Origin: Basidiobolus heterosporus B8920 | Taxonomy: Eukaryota; Basidiobolomycota; Basidiobolomycetes; Basidiobolales; Basidiobolaceae | Direction: 5' to 3' | DNA length: 29,735 nt | Assembly (NCBI GenBank): GCA_000697455.1 | Contig: JNET01031401.1 | Coordinates: forward strand, 1-29,735 | Shown here: positions 1 through 8,537 of the stretch, one piece after another | Numbering within the stretch: the first letter of the stretch is position 1 | Layout of the letters: each line of letters starts with the position of its first letter | Notes under the pieces: model-generated | Told to the model about the DNA's origin: nothing | Database searches by the model: none | The model's input: the letters and a program-made list of their open reading frames with translations, nothing else | Translations under genes and position numbers: made by a program

Positions 1-74
1 GATAGTGCCCAATGGTGCCGCATTATGCCGGCACAATAATTCCTAGGCCTGATCTGGCACTATAAAACGGAACA

Positions 75-460
75 AGTCTAATATGTGCCACCATTGAGTC
101 ACCGGATTTCTTTTTCAGAGAAAAGAAATTTGTCTAAGAAATAGCCTATTGCACAGGTTTTAGCCTCATAGATATTCTCCAATATACTCCAGGCTTTGGC
201 AGCAGAATTAACTGGGTGAATATGCAATAATTGCTCCCAAGTTAAATTCAAACAGATAATAGCAATTGCTTGCCTTTCTCTCTTTTTAAACCTTGCTATA
301 GCTTCAGGGGACTCCTTTGCATTACTTCTTCACCTGAGACAATATCCCAAAGTTCTCTTTCTTCAAGCATCATTTGCATCGTATTTTTCCACAAGAAATA
401 GTCTTCTTTAGCAAACTTTGCAACACTGGCAATTGTACTGGTAGAACTGATACTTGACAT
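75..460 (-). pseudogene. Broken copia gag (element A)
   Basis: The ATG at 460 opens a Gag-type N-terminus whose visible motifs include KFAKEDYFLWKNTMQMML and ERELWDIVSGEE. The pattern of an aromatic-rich LWK motif followed by a WDIV motif is typical of copia Gag. A stop after SPLKL is bypassed by a one-base shift into RQAIAIICLNL and AKAWSILENIYEAK, and another shift leads to KKSGDSMVAHIR, the usual Gag signature after the UBN2 core. At least two frameshifts make it a pseudogene. The left limit near 75 is approximate, since the sequence stops resembling Gag there. Confidence 0.75.
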
Positions 461-476
461 TCTTTAGAGGACAGCA

Positions 477-491
477 GCGGGGCTCATAACC
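477..491 (-). other. Primer-binding site: initiator tRNA-Met anticodon arm
   Basis: The plus strand reads GCGGGGCTCATAACC here. This is the anticodon stem-loop half of a fungal initiator tRNA-Met (compare GGGCUCAUAACCC in yeast). It starts directly at the inner end of the LTR, so reverse transcription would be primed by a half-tRNA cut in the anticodon loop. This is the mode known for Drosophila copia and yeast Ty5. Confidence 0.7.
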
Positions 492-710
492 TGTTGAAAG
501 TGAAAATAGTGATATTGAAAGTGACTTTGGATATTAAGAAGAAGTTGTTGTACTTTCACTTAATGTTTTATTGTAATAAAGAAAGGTATTTATACCTTTT
601 GTTAGAGCTAAATAAAGAAACTATTACGTACTATTCTAGAGGGTTCTAAGAATATACTGTAGAAGTTTCAGCTCATTTGGACATGTTTAAGATTTTCCAT
701 AAATCCAACA
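492..710 (-). repeat. LTR-A, 5' long terminal repeat of element A (219 bp)
   Basis: The sequence begins TGTTG and ends CAACA, so it has the 5-base inverted ends typical of copia LTRs. It lies directly next to the primer-binding site and holds a TATA box. The partner LTR is outside the window, so the boundary rests on the terminal repeats and the primer site. Confidence 0.7.
582..599 (-). promoter_or_regulatory. TATA box inside a palindrome in LTR-A
   Basis: AAAGGTATTTATACCTTT is a near-perfect palindrome: 8-base arms with a TT centre. On the minus strand its centre reads TATAAATA, a good TATA box for transcription of the element toward gag. Confidence 0.55.
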
Positions 711-842
711 TTTCATAATCTTGTAATTAATCCAAATTGATGTTACGCATTTCAACTTTGACAAATATCTCATAAATACAAAATATAAGTTATATACCTA
801 ATTATATGAATACTTAGGTGCTAAACTAACTTAATTTCAACA
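711..842 (-). repeat. LTR-B fragment, likely truncated 3' LTR of element B
   Basis: On the minus strand from 842 it starts TGTTGAAATTAA and continues with TTTAGCACCTAA and TATTCATA. The same start occurs at 1775 (TGCTGAAATTAA, then TTTAGCACCTAA, then TATTCATA). After about 40 bases the two copies diverge. The left end is cut off at LTR-A (710). Confidence 0.5.
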
Positions 843-1396
843 CAATCTTCTATAAATGTAATTTAGGGTCAAATCTTCAGTTCTGAACTCTGTGGCCATT
901 ACCAGGCTCTGAAACCTGTCAGGCAGGCTATTCAGGAGTGTAACTATGATATCTTCATCTGTGATAGATACCCTAATTAATTCCATTTCATCAACTAAAG
1001 TTGTGATTCTGTTTATCAAGGATTTTATGTCTTCTCCAGCATGCATCATGGTGTTAAAAATTTTCTTCTCAAGTACAACTTATTAGGAGCAGAACTAGCT
1101 TGGTAGGTGTCTTCTAAGGCTTTCCAGGCAGTTTTGGCAGTTTTGGCTCTTGCACATTGGATAAGTAATTTATCTTTATCATTGAAATAAATTAAGTCAA
1201 GGGCACTTTGCTCCTTCTTTAAGTACAATAAAGCATCATCTTTAGTTCCTTTATGCTATCCTTCTTTCCCTATAACAATATCTTAAGGACTTATTTCTTG
1301 CAGAATCATTTTCATTTTCACCTTCCAGACCAGATAGCTGGTACCATCAAACTTTTCAGCAAGAGGAAGAATTCCAGTAATAGCAGTGGTAGACAT
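843..1396 (-). pseudogene. Broken copia gag (element B)
   Basis: An ATG at 1396 opens a Gag N-terminus with LPLAEKFDGTSYLVWKVKM, a textbook copia Gag motif. It continues, with in-frame TAA and TAG codons, into DDALLYLKKEQSALDLI and AKTAWKALEDTYQ, then LYLRRKF. After a one-base frameshift it goes on to MHAGEDIKSLINRI, LLNSLPDRFQSLV and TEDLTLNYIYRRL. The coding sequence stops where an LTR-B start appears at 842, so the rest of gag and all of pol are missing. It is clearly degenerate: two stops and one frameshift. Confidence 0.8.
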
Positions 1397-1412
1397 CCCA
1401 GAAAGTGCAAGC

Positions 1413-1427
1413 TCAAGGCTCATGGCC
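1413..1427 (-). other. Decayed primer-binding site of element B
   Basis: AGGCTCATGGCC lies just inside the LTR-B end, at the same place and with the same GCTCAT core as the site of element A. Two bases of the anticodon-loop match have changed, which suits an old copy. Confidence 0.5.
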
Positions 1428-1775
1428 TGTTGTAAGATTCTGGGAGCTATTGGAAGTGATTTGAAGAAATAGAAGATTATATGGTTTTCACTTGTAGATT
1501 AATATAATGTAGTGTTGACTTTGATACTTTTGTCAAGAGGTACACTAAGCAACATGTAGAATGTGTTAAGCAAGGTCCCAGGACCATGTGTGCTAAGTTT
1601 GGGGTTGTTTGGACATGTTGGAGAAAGTCAAGTATTCTGGGTACTTCCAAGTTGGTGAATAATATTCTAAGTAAAACTTGAGTGTGAATTTTGGTGAAAG
1701 GAAATTGCCAAGTGAATATAATAAGGGTGAGATTAAGTATGAATAATTAGGTGCTAAATTATGTTAATTTCAGCA
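1428..1775 (-). repeat. LTR-B, 5' LTR of element B (about 348 bp)
   Basis: It starts TGTTGTAAG next to the primer site and ends TTTCAGCA at 1775, which gives near-inverted ends (TGTTG and CAGCA). Its inner half is repeated in inverted orientation at 1777-1933, and its right end is repeated at 806-842, so it is a real repeat family. The exact outer boundary rests on the match to the copy ending at 842. Confidence 0.55.
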
Positions 1776-1776
1776 T

Positions 1777-1933
1777 ATTCCTGGGACCTTTCATAATGGA
1801 TTCTGCATGTTGCCTTGTTTACCTCTTGACAAAGGTATAAAAGTAAGCTCTATATACAAGTAAACCTATAAGCAAAACCACATATGCTTTAATTCTCCAA
1901 ATCACATCCAATAACTCCCAGAAACTTACAATA
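1777..1933 (+). repeat. Inverted partial copy of LTR-B
   Basis: Reverse-complemented, this stretch matches 1429-1585. Shared blocks include CTGGGAG, TATTGGA, GTGATTTG, TTTTGTCAAGAGGTA, CAACATG and GGTCCCAGGA. Only the half of LTR-B next to the primer site is present. It joins head to head with the outer end of the LTR-B at 1428-1775. Confidence 0.65.
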
Positions 1934-2083
1934 ATAGAAAGTCCATGCAATAAGTAAAGGATAGTATAGATTGGTAATTGTCTCTGTTAGGGACTTACTA
2001 ATGGAGGAGAGTACAAAGTTCCGCATGTACTAAGTAATAGCCACAATTTGTATTCCAGAGAGTATAAGCTTAGAGCTCATAGT
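1934..2083 (-). pseudogene. Trace of a third copia primer site and gag start
   Basis: The segment 2027-2083 aligns with the gag start and primer site of element B (1373-1427). Both share AGTAATAGC, a decayed CCAGA motif, and AGCTCAT at the primer-site position. No reading frame survives. The part from 1934 to about 2026 is assigned only by position. Confidence 0.4.
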
Positions 2084-2200
2084 GTGCGGTGAGATTCTGG
2101 GCATTGTAGGCAATGACATGATCATGTCAGTATATGATTTTCGATTTTAAATAGGTTATTCATATACTTGGAACTCACTCGAGTAGTAGAGAGTGATTTA
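2084..2200 (-). repeat. Trace of a third LTR-B
   Basis: It follows the third primer-site trace and shares AGATTCTGGG, then loosely matched blocks such as TATATGATTTTC, with the inner part of LTR-B. The right limit is a guess; no clear outer LTR end was found. Confidence 0.35.
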
Positions 2201-2589
2201 TTCATTGAATTGAAGTATAAATGTTTGGATTTTTGTTGATAAATCACATTGAATGTAAGTAAAACTGGTGGAAATGAACCATCATGGAATGGAATATTGA
2301 CATGGTATGATTAAGGAATAGTAGAATCATGATTGTGCGGATTATTGTGATTGGTGAGGAGGATGAGAACTAGTTAATCTCAATTAACCTTATTCAGTGG
2401 ATATAAGGGGATTCGCATGATTGTAATGATAGTGGCTGGGATGGGGCAGGGATGATGATGCTGATGCTGATGGGGAGAGCATTGAGGATATACACATGAT
2501 GAGATGCTATAAACTATTGACAATCGAACGAGGGCTATATTACAATCTTGACTAGACGAAGACTCCTGAAACCTTCCTGGAGACACCGA
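2201..2589. other. Intergenic stretch, no gene seen
   Basis: This is the 3' flank of the SH3-protein gene. It holds a short GATGAT/GATGCT-rich patch around 2450-2475. A reading frame at 2380-2586 on the minus strand has low complexity and no family resemblance, so it was not annotated. Confidence 0.5.
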
Positions 2590-3851
2590 CTAAGCTCGCG
2601 GGAGAGTCCCCGAAGATTTCGGCTGATTAGATGAGCGTTTTGATGAGGATCTTCGAGGATATGCATCGCTATTTACCCTATCTATTGATACAGTCGTATC
2701 GTAGGCACTATCTGGTCTTTTACTCACCACACAGACCAATGGAAACGCACCCTCCCCTCCCCGGGTAACGTTACGCCCTACTGCCCAGCCATCATCAAAC
2801 ACCCACAGCATCAGGATACTATCGCCTGGCTCGATCAGGAGCTCATCAGGGAGGGTGGGTCTGTAGGGAAACTCACAAACGCACTCGCTGATCGACGACA
2901 CCGTTGAGTTGAGTCTCAAGGTGCTGGCAGACGGCTTAGTAGGATTCACATCAAGCCCCCTCCGATCGATTCTCCTACGTTTGTAAACCAACACCACACC
3001 AACAACCAATCCAATTCCACCCAAGCACCCAAACACGATTGAACAGACAAGTATAGGGACATTCCTTTCAACTGACTGAGATTGACATTCACGCGCACTA
3101 CTAGACTGACAACATGAATCTTTGGAAATTTCACAAAATGAGCATAAATATGGGAACTGGTGTGGAAGTAAAAAACCTATCCCAATGAAAGTTTAGTATC
3201 GACCCATTGGTAACCTGGTAAAGGGAAAATTTACAAACCACAGGTGGCCTCTAGGTCCTCTTCACCGCTAATACATTGTCCAGCGACTCCATTGAATGGG
3301 GCTTCGTCACACCAAGCCACTACATCGGCGATTTTTCGGTCTTCCTCTTGAAGAGGTGCTGGACAGGCAGTTTCATTTCGGATGACCGTTGCCCAGCCCC
3401 GGGTGTATCGTTGACAAGTTTCCTGGCAGAGAGGAGGGATTGGATTGTCTTTGTTACATAACACAGTATTCGAGTCTTTGAGAATACTACGACAAGTAAA
3501 ACTGGTTCGATAAGGTGGTTCGTAAACTCCATCCCAACCAGCACCTCCAAGACAACCGAACCGGGTATTGATATCACTCACATCGGAAGGTGAACCAAAA
3601 TAATAACTCATGGCTCGGTCAAATGCTACAACATCCGTGGTTAGCACACCATTGACAATCGTTTTACTGGAGAGAAAATATTCTCCAAAGTCAGTCCCAC
3701 AGAAGTGGGAATCTTTCAGGCGAAAGCAGTCTGGTTTGGCCGGTGGTAGGGGTAAGGGCTCAGGAAGAGACACATTTTGCTCAAGAGCGTGTATATGGTT
3801 GAACGAATAGAGTGAATAGTAGAGACAGAGGAAAGCTTTAGGAGAGAACAT
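2590..3851 (-). CDS. Cys-rich secreted-ectodomain/TM/SH3 membrane protein
   Basis: Two exons, 3851-3239 and 3119-2590, add up in frame to about 380 residues. The N-terminus (MFSPKAFLCLYYSLYSF) is a signal peptide. An ectodomain with about 14 cysteines follows, including CQETCQR and a CC pair just after the splice. One membrane segment (ILVCSIVFGCLGGIGLVVGV) leads to a basic KRRR stop-transfer. The cytosolic part has one SH3 domain (core motifs CEFPYRP, DDGWAVGRN, GAFPLVCV) and a basic Ser-rich tail. A surface receptor or sensor that recruits polyproline partners inside the cell is inferred; it is not Sho1, which has four membrane spans. The ATG at 3851 is the first ATG of the frame. The donor is a weak GTTTGT, and I chose the acceptor at 3120 because it keeps the cysteine-rich frame open; nearby alternatives exist. 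Confidence 0.75.
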
Positions 3852-4518
3852 TCTCAGCAAGATAGCCAGAGAGCGAGACTACTAGCTTGGAAAATAGGGA
3901 CAAGATTTGTTAACGTAAAGATAAGTACAAGAATGGAAGATGGCCCATTCGATGATAGAACCGTGAGAGGGAAAAGGCCGAAAGAGGAGCCAATGCTTAG
4001 TAGAAGAAAATAAGCTATTTCAGAAGCTTGGAACAGAAACTAGTTTGTAAATTGAAAGGTTCTCAAACAAATAGATCGAAATCATCCTAAATTCGTGCAC
4101 ATGACCTAATTCATCGAAGATTCCATATAGCTTCGTAATTTCATATGAAATGGTTGTCAGACAAATCATCCATTCAAATCGGCGAACTAGCCTACGTGAG
4201 CAAGGCATAAGGCAATGGAAATGGGAATGGCACTGACAGTGGCAGTGGCAAGGTAATAGTAATGGTAATGGTAATAGTAATAGTAGTGGTAATGGTAATG
4301 GTAGGGTAGGAGGATATGGGTAACATTATTATTGTTATTGCTAATGGCAACCGTACCGGTAACTAAGTAGATGTTTCAACTGAGAGAAACTTTATTAATC
4401 ACATGCTTGATGAACGTTAATGAGAATGAATTGCACTGTCAATGGGCTGTCAATGGGCTTTATATATCTATATATAATTTATGGTGATACATGGATGCTG
4501 GCTGTTTGACTGGAGAAC
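3852..4518. other. Intergenic stretch between SH3 protein and PHB1
   Basis: This is the upstream region of the SH3-protein gene and the 3' region of prohibitin. It holds a GGTAAT-type simple repeat (4251-4311) and an 11-bp tandem duplication, CTGTCAATGGG twice, at 4436-4457. No gene is supported. Confidence 0.6.
4251..4311. repeat. GGTAAT/AGTAAT microsatellite
   Basis: Runs of imperfect six-base units (GGTAAT, AGTAAT, AGTGGT) with no coding sense. Confidence 0.85.
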
Positions 4519-5529
4519 TTAGAGGCCGTTAACGTTCAAAAGAAGGTTGGAGCCACCTTGTTGAGAAGGAAGGTAAGTGACGTTACGAGCAGCTCCCAAA
4601 GTTCCAGCAATCTCTCTTGAAGCTTCAATACGACGCAATTCAATCAAACCAGCACCTGCTTTGTTCAAGGCATTGTTGATGGTCTCGGCAGCTTGAGCTT
4701 CACCCTCGGCACGAATGATAGCTGCTTGCTTCTCTTGCTCCGCCTTTTCTACAACGAACTTGGCTCTTTCAGCCTCCTGTTGAGCGATCTGCTTCTGTTC
4801 GACGGCATGGGTAAATTCACGACCAAAGGTCATATGGGTGATGGAAACATCTTCAAGTTCGATGTTAAATTCTCTGGCTCTCTTGACCAACTCTTCACGA
4901 ATTCTAGAAGAAACCTAGGGGAGATAATGTAATTAGTAAAGGGCGCAAGGGAGGGAAGGCTATGATTTGATGTATGGGAATATGGGAGAATATGGGATTT
5001 ACTTACAATCTCACGCTGAGTAATCAATTCACCAGCATCGAATTGGGCCACTACAGCCTTGAGAATTTCGTTACCAATAGAAGGCAATACTCTCTCATCG
5101 TAATCAAGACCCAAAGATTGATAGATCTTGGGGAGATGTTTGTGATTAGGTCTGTGGAGAACACGAAGAGTTAAGCTGACAGTTTGCATATCCTTGGAAC
5201 CAGTAGTAGTGGAGATGCTTCTAGGCTTGGTACGGACATCATAGATAATGGCACGTTGAAGCCAAGGGACAAGGAAGTGAGTACCCTCACCAACTACTTG
5301 GGACTTGACACCCTGAATACGATCGAAGATAACTGCTTGATATCCACCCTTGACTGAAATTGGGAATTGGTTTAACCTTGGGAACGAATTGGAAGTGGAC
5401 TCTTTCAAACGGTACAACAAAAAGGAACTTACCATCATACATAGAGTAGTTAATGAAAGTGGCAGCGGTACCAAGACCGATAGCGAGCTTGGATACTTTA
5501 CTGAGTGCAGAAGTAGCAGAGGAAGCCAT
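4519..5529 (-). CDS. PHB1: Prohibitin-1
   Basis: This is a subunit of the ring-shaped PHB1/PHB2 complex of the inner mitochondrial membrane, which holds newly made membrane proteins and regulates the m-AAA protease. Exons 5529-5433, 5353-5007 and 4914-4519 join in frame to 279 residues, close to the usual 270-290. Landmarks: an N-terminal membrane anchor (about residues 10-30), the band-7/SPFH core with [29 protein letters not shown] and [11 protein letters not shown], the PHB1-type [11 protein letters not shown], and the coiled coil [19 protein letters not shown]. The end TYLPSQQGG and the FDAGELITQ signature favour PHB1 over PHB2. Both introns are clean GTAAGT/AG. No break is seen. Confidence 0.97.
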
Positions 5530-5936
5530 GATTAGACTAGAAGCGGTGGGGAAAGTGTGGAATAGAACAGTTGCAACTTGGCGAGGCTATCAAGTAAAAT
5601 TTTGAATTTCAACCACTCGAAACCGGGGTGACGAATAATTTTTGGGGGTTTAAAGTGGAAGCAAAGAAATTTGGTTGATTCACAAAAAATAAGGAGATTT
5701 ATTGGAGTGTTATGAGAATGCCATAGTTTTCAGAGAATATTTAGGGAATCTTCAATTTCATTGATTTTCACATCAATGAAGGGGAGGAGGGGAGGGTTAG
5801 AGTACGGTGTCACTGATTGCGGAGTGAAGTAAATTGGTGGAAGTGCCATAAAATGGAATCTATTCATTAATCAGGAATTAAGCAAGAGATAAACAAGAAT
5901 GGTTTATATTAACAAGAATTTAAGATAACTTTCAAA
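5530..5936. other. Promoter region of PHB1 and 3' flank of TMA16
   Basis: About 400 bp between two minus-strand genes. No TATA box, repeat or RNA gene was recognised. Confidence 0.6.
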
Positions 5937-6727
5937 CTACTCCTTCATGACATTGGAGTCACTAGTTTCTCTGGACTGAGGAGACTTGATTTTGATTGTA
6001 CGGATCAGTTTGATGGAGTTAATGTCACTGTCCCATTGACGCAGAGTTTTCACATTTTTGGCGATAGTCAAATCAGGAATCACTGAATTACAGAACAATG
6101 AGAACTTGTGGAATGTTTCGTACCTAACATGAACTTACCAAAACCATGGCTAAATTCCTCGGTTTCTTTCTTTTTTAATAACAAGATCAGATCCTCTCTA
6201 GCTGCTTTTGGGCGTGGTTGACCCGGACGATGCATGGCTCTCAATTGCTCCAGTTCTTCATCGTTTCGATTTATATACCTACAGTTAAGAGTTAGTTCTC
6301 TCTCCTGAGGATTTCCTCAACAATTAGGTGTATCTACGCTACTAACATTTCGATGAATTCTGCCAATTGTTCTCGAGTGGCAGTCTCTTGTTCTTCATCT
6401 AAAACCCAACGGAACCATAGATATCTCTCGACTATGAATAAAGGAATGCCATTCAAAATGTTAGTCTAGCTCTATAGCTCATTGTAGAGTAAGGTAACCT
6501 ACCGGTGGGATTCGCCTGGTTTAACCAATCACTCTTACGCTTATCGAGTTTATCTTGGCGTAAATGGATACGGTTGATCTGTAACGCTTTACGAGAGTAA
6601 GGGTGAGCCTTGTCCTTTCCCTTCACGGTTTTCAGAGTTTTTCTCTTGTTATTAGGCTGAAGGAGGGAAAAGTTGGTTTAATATTTTCTATATCACTATA
6701 GGAATGGCCGGTTACTGTACGTACCAT
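5937..6727 (-). CDS. TMA16: Ribosome-associated protein Tma16
   Basis: Tma16 binds the 60S subunit during late nuclear assembly. Five exons (6727-6725, 6656-6503, 6431-6347, 6278-6139, 6082-5937) join in frame to 175 residues, the usual size. The first coding exon is only the ATG, and the spliced start M-P-N-N-K agrees with the MPK/MPV starts of human and yeast homologs. Family motifs: HPYSRKALQINR, RYLWFRWVLDEE, AEFIEMYINRNDEELEQL, HGFVIPDLTIAKN and LRQWD. All donors are GT and all acceptors AG. The protein is small, basic and charged, as expected for a ribosome-binding factor. Confidence 0.92.
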
Positions 6728-7356
6728 ACTGTGTAAAATCTAGGTAAGAACTGAAGGGAAATCTGACCAAGTGAAGTGTCTTCCCGAGTTTCTTTGCTAG
6801 TGACCGTTTTCTAGCTTTTTTTTCTCAAAGTTGGTTTTTTTCAAGGTGATATGGAAGTTACGATTAACAATCAATTAATCCCTACCTTTTGGGAGATGGT
6901 TTGACGTGATTAAGTTTACACAACATTCACCGGAATTAAGTAAAATATACGATCTCGCTGACAGCCAATTGCTGTAGAGTTGTGTAATGAACAGGAAATA
7001 ATGTCAGATTTGGCGAAGATACAGGAATTACTTTAAAGTAATGAATTGTGTGGCTTAACTGGTACAGTATAGAGAAATGAATAAAGAGATAAGGACGTTT
7101 ATTCAAAATACATTGGAACAAATGAAGCGACATTGGGGTATCTACACGCGCCAAAATTGGTTACATCAAGTGCACTGGCGCTGGTTGGGTAGCAGTCTAG
7201 CATTCATTTGGCTAACTGTAGTACAAAAAGAATAACGATAAGTGGAGTACATGTTCTACGGATGATTGGCAATGGAGTTCAAGGGTTGAATGGGTTGGAA
7301 TGACTGTAGATATTTCTGTTCTATATTTGGGTGAAATATGCGGTGGTTGTTTGGAC
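6728..7356. other. Intergenic stretch between TMA16 and Whi3-like gene
   Basis: It holds the TMA16 promoter and the 3' flank of the next gene. A minus-strand frame at 6936-7154 is hydrophobic and AT-rich with no family match, so it is left out. No repeat or RNA was seen. Confidence 0.55.
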
Positions 7357-8537
7357 TTAGCCTCTGACTCCAAGTGGGTTCTTGGAGTAACTCAGACGAA
7401 TTCCCCCTTTGATTGAGTTGCTCAAATGGTGTCCCTGTAGTTCTTGGAGGCTGTAAGAGGCATATTGGATATCATCGAACTCTACAAAGCACATGGGGCC
7501 TGCGTGAGGCTTCATTCGGAAGCAGAGTCGCTTGTAACCAGGTTGATGAGTGAACAACTGTCGAAGCTCCTCCTCCATAGTGCTCATAGGCAGATTTCCA
7601 ACATATAGTGTATTACAGGGAGGGTTCTGATCACCGGAGTTAGTTCTACCAGGAGGTGTGGTGAGGCAAGAGTTGGAAGTGAAGGAAGGGAGCGAAGTAG
7701 AGAGTCCAATCTCACTACCAGAAGATGTGGAAAAAGGATAATACTCACTGGTTGGGGAGACTCCAGCACTACCAAAAAGCATGCTATGCTGATCGTACGT
7801 AGTAGATATGGAGAACTTTGGGAAGGAAAACGAAGTTCCGACACCATCGAAACTTGCAGGTGCTGTCAAAGATCTTTTTGGATTGTATCCTACAACTCTT
7901 GAGGCAGCTGATGTTAATGAACCGTTGATTTCATCGAGGCTCAGGTCGAAGGTATCATCTTCGCACGGCGGAGAAGAGGAAAGCAGGCTGGATGTTTCGT
8001 GGTCCATACAAAAATCATGGATAAGTGGCTGAGGAGAGAGTAAGCCTGCTGGGAGTATCGGGCCACCCGGGAAGAATGAATCGAACACGCCATTGCCGAA
8101 TTTCTTCTTGATGCCATTGGGAGTCAGTGCTTGGGTTAAGTGCATAGTCGAAGCAATAAAGGCACCTTCAGGAGTCAAAGTCTTCTTGATAAGAAGATTC
8201 TTTTTGGCCATCTCAGCTTTGAGAATACACCCACGATCGATGTCGACTCTTTTGCCACTGAGAATATCCCGTGCCTGAAGGGCTTCAAGCCTGGAGCGGA
8301 ATTTTGCAAAGCCGATCTAGGAGCAAAGTTTGTTAGGACCTGACACTTTTGAAGGAATCAACACTCACTTACAATTTGTTTGCGAGCCCCAATATCAAGC
8401 TCACTTCCCAAGGGAGACTTCAAAGTAGCACCCTCGAATCCAGGGGAAAAGATGAACATATTTTGAAATTCACGATCCTGCATGTCTTCAGGAAAGCCAA
8501 TAACGAAAATGGTGGTAATTTCTTCACACTGACTCAT
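7357..8537 (-). CDS. Whi3/Scw1-type RNA-binding protein with two RRMs
   Basis: Exons 8537-8373 and 8316-7357 join in phase 0 to 374 residues. The N-terminal RRM begins TTIFVIGFPEDMQDREFQNM and runs on through FSPGFEGATLK, RKQIIGFAKF and LEALQARDILSGKRVD to LKAEMAKKNL. This is the hallmark order of the fungal Whi3/Whi4 and fission-yeast Scw1 family. A long Ser/Pro/Thr-rich middle follows. The C-terminal RRM (TLYVGNLPMSTMEEELRQLF, RNP1 as MCFVEFDD) ends the protein. Family members bind mRNAs, for example of G1 cyclins or wall proteins, and tune cell size, polarity or wall integrity; which mRNAs are bound here cannot be read. The gene shares an 857-bp divergent upstream region with SPC25. Confidence 0.92.

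Larger units (their letters stand above)
1..710 (-). mobile_element. Ty1/copia element A, 5' part (5' LTR, primer site, start of gag)
   Basis: Read on the minus strand, this is the 5' end of an LTR retrotransposon: a 5' LTR (710-492), a primer-binding site (491-477), then a gag start at 460 running left. The order LTR, primer site, gag and the gag family (UBN2/Retrotran_gag_2 type) mark it as Ty1/copia. The body with pol and the 3' LTR would lie left of the window and cannot be seen. Gag is frameshifted, so this copy is not functional. The element sits against a fragment of a second LTR family (711-842), so it probably inserted into or next to older copia sequence. Confidence 0.75.

Noticed and set aside
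2490-2575. Possible C/D-box snoRNA (ATGATGA ... CTGA) on the plus strand
   Set aside because: The boxes occur, but the flanks do not pair into a terminal stem and no clear D' guide region is seen.
2380-2586. Minus-strand reading frame beyond the SH3 gene
   Set aside because: His/Pro/Ser low-complexity translation of a GATGAT-rich stretch; no domain; the SH3 protein has its own stop at 2590.
4020-4208. Minus-strand 62-residue frame
   Set aside because: No family resemblance, no splice context and AT-rich; lies in an intergenic region with simple repeats.
6936-7154. Minus-strand 72-residue frame
   Set aside because: Hydrophobic AT-rich translation without signal, domain or conserved pattern.
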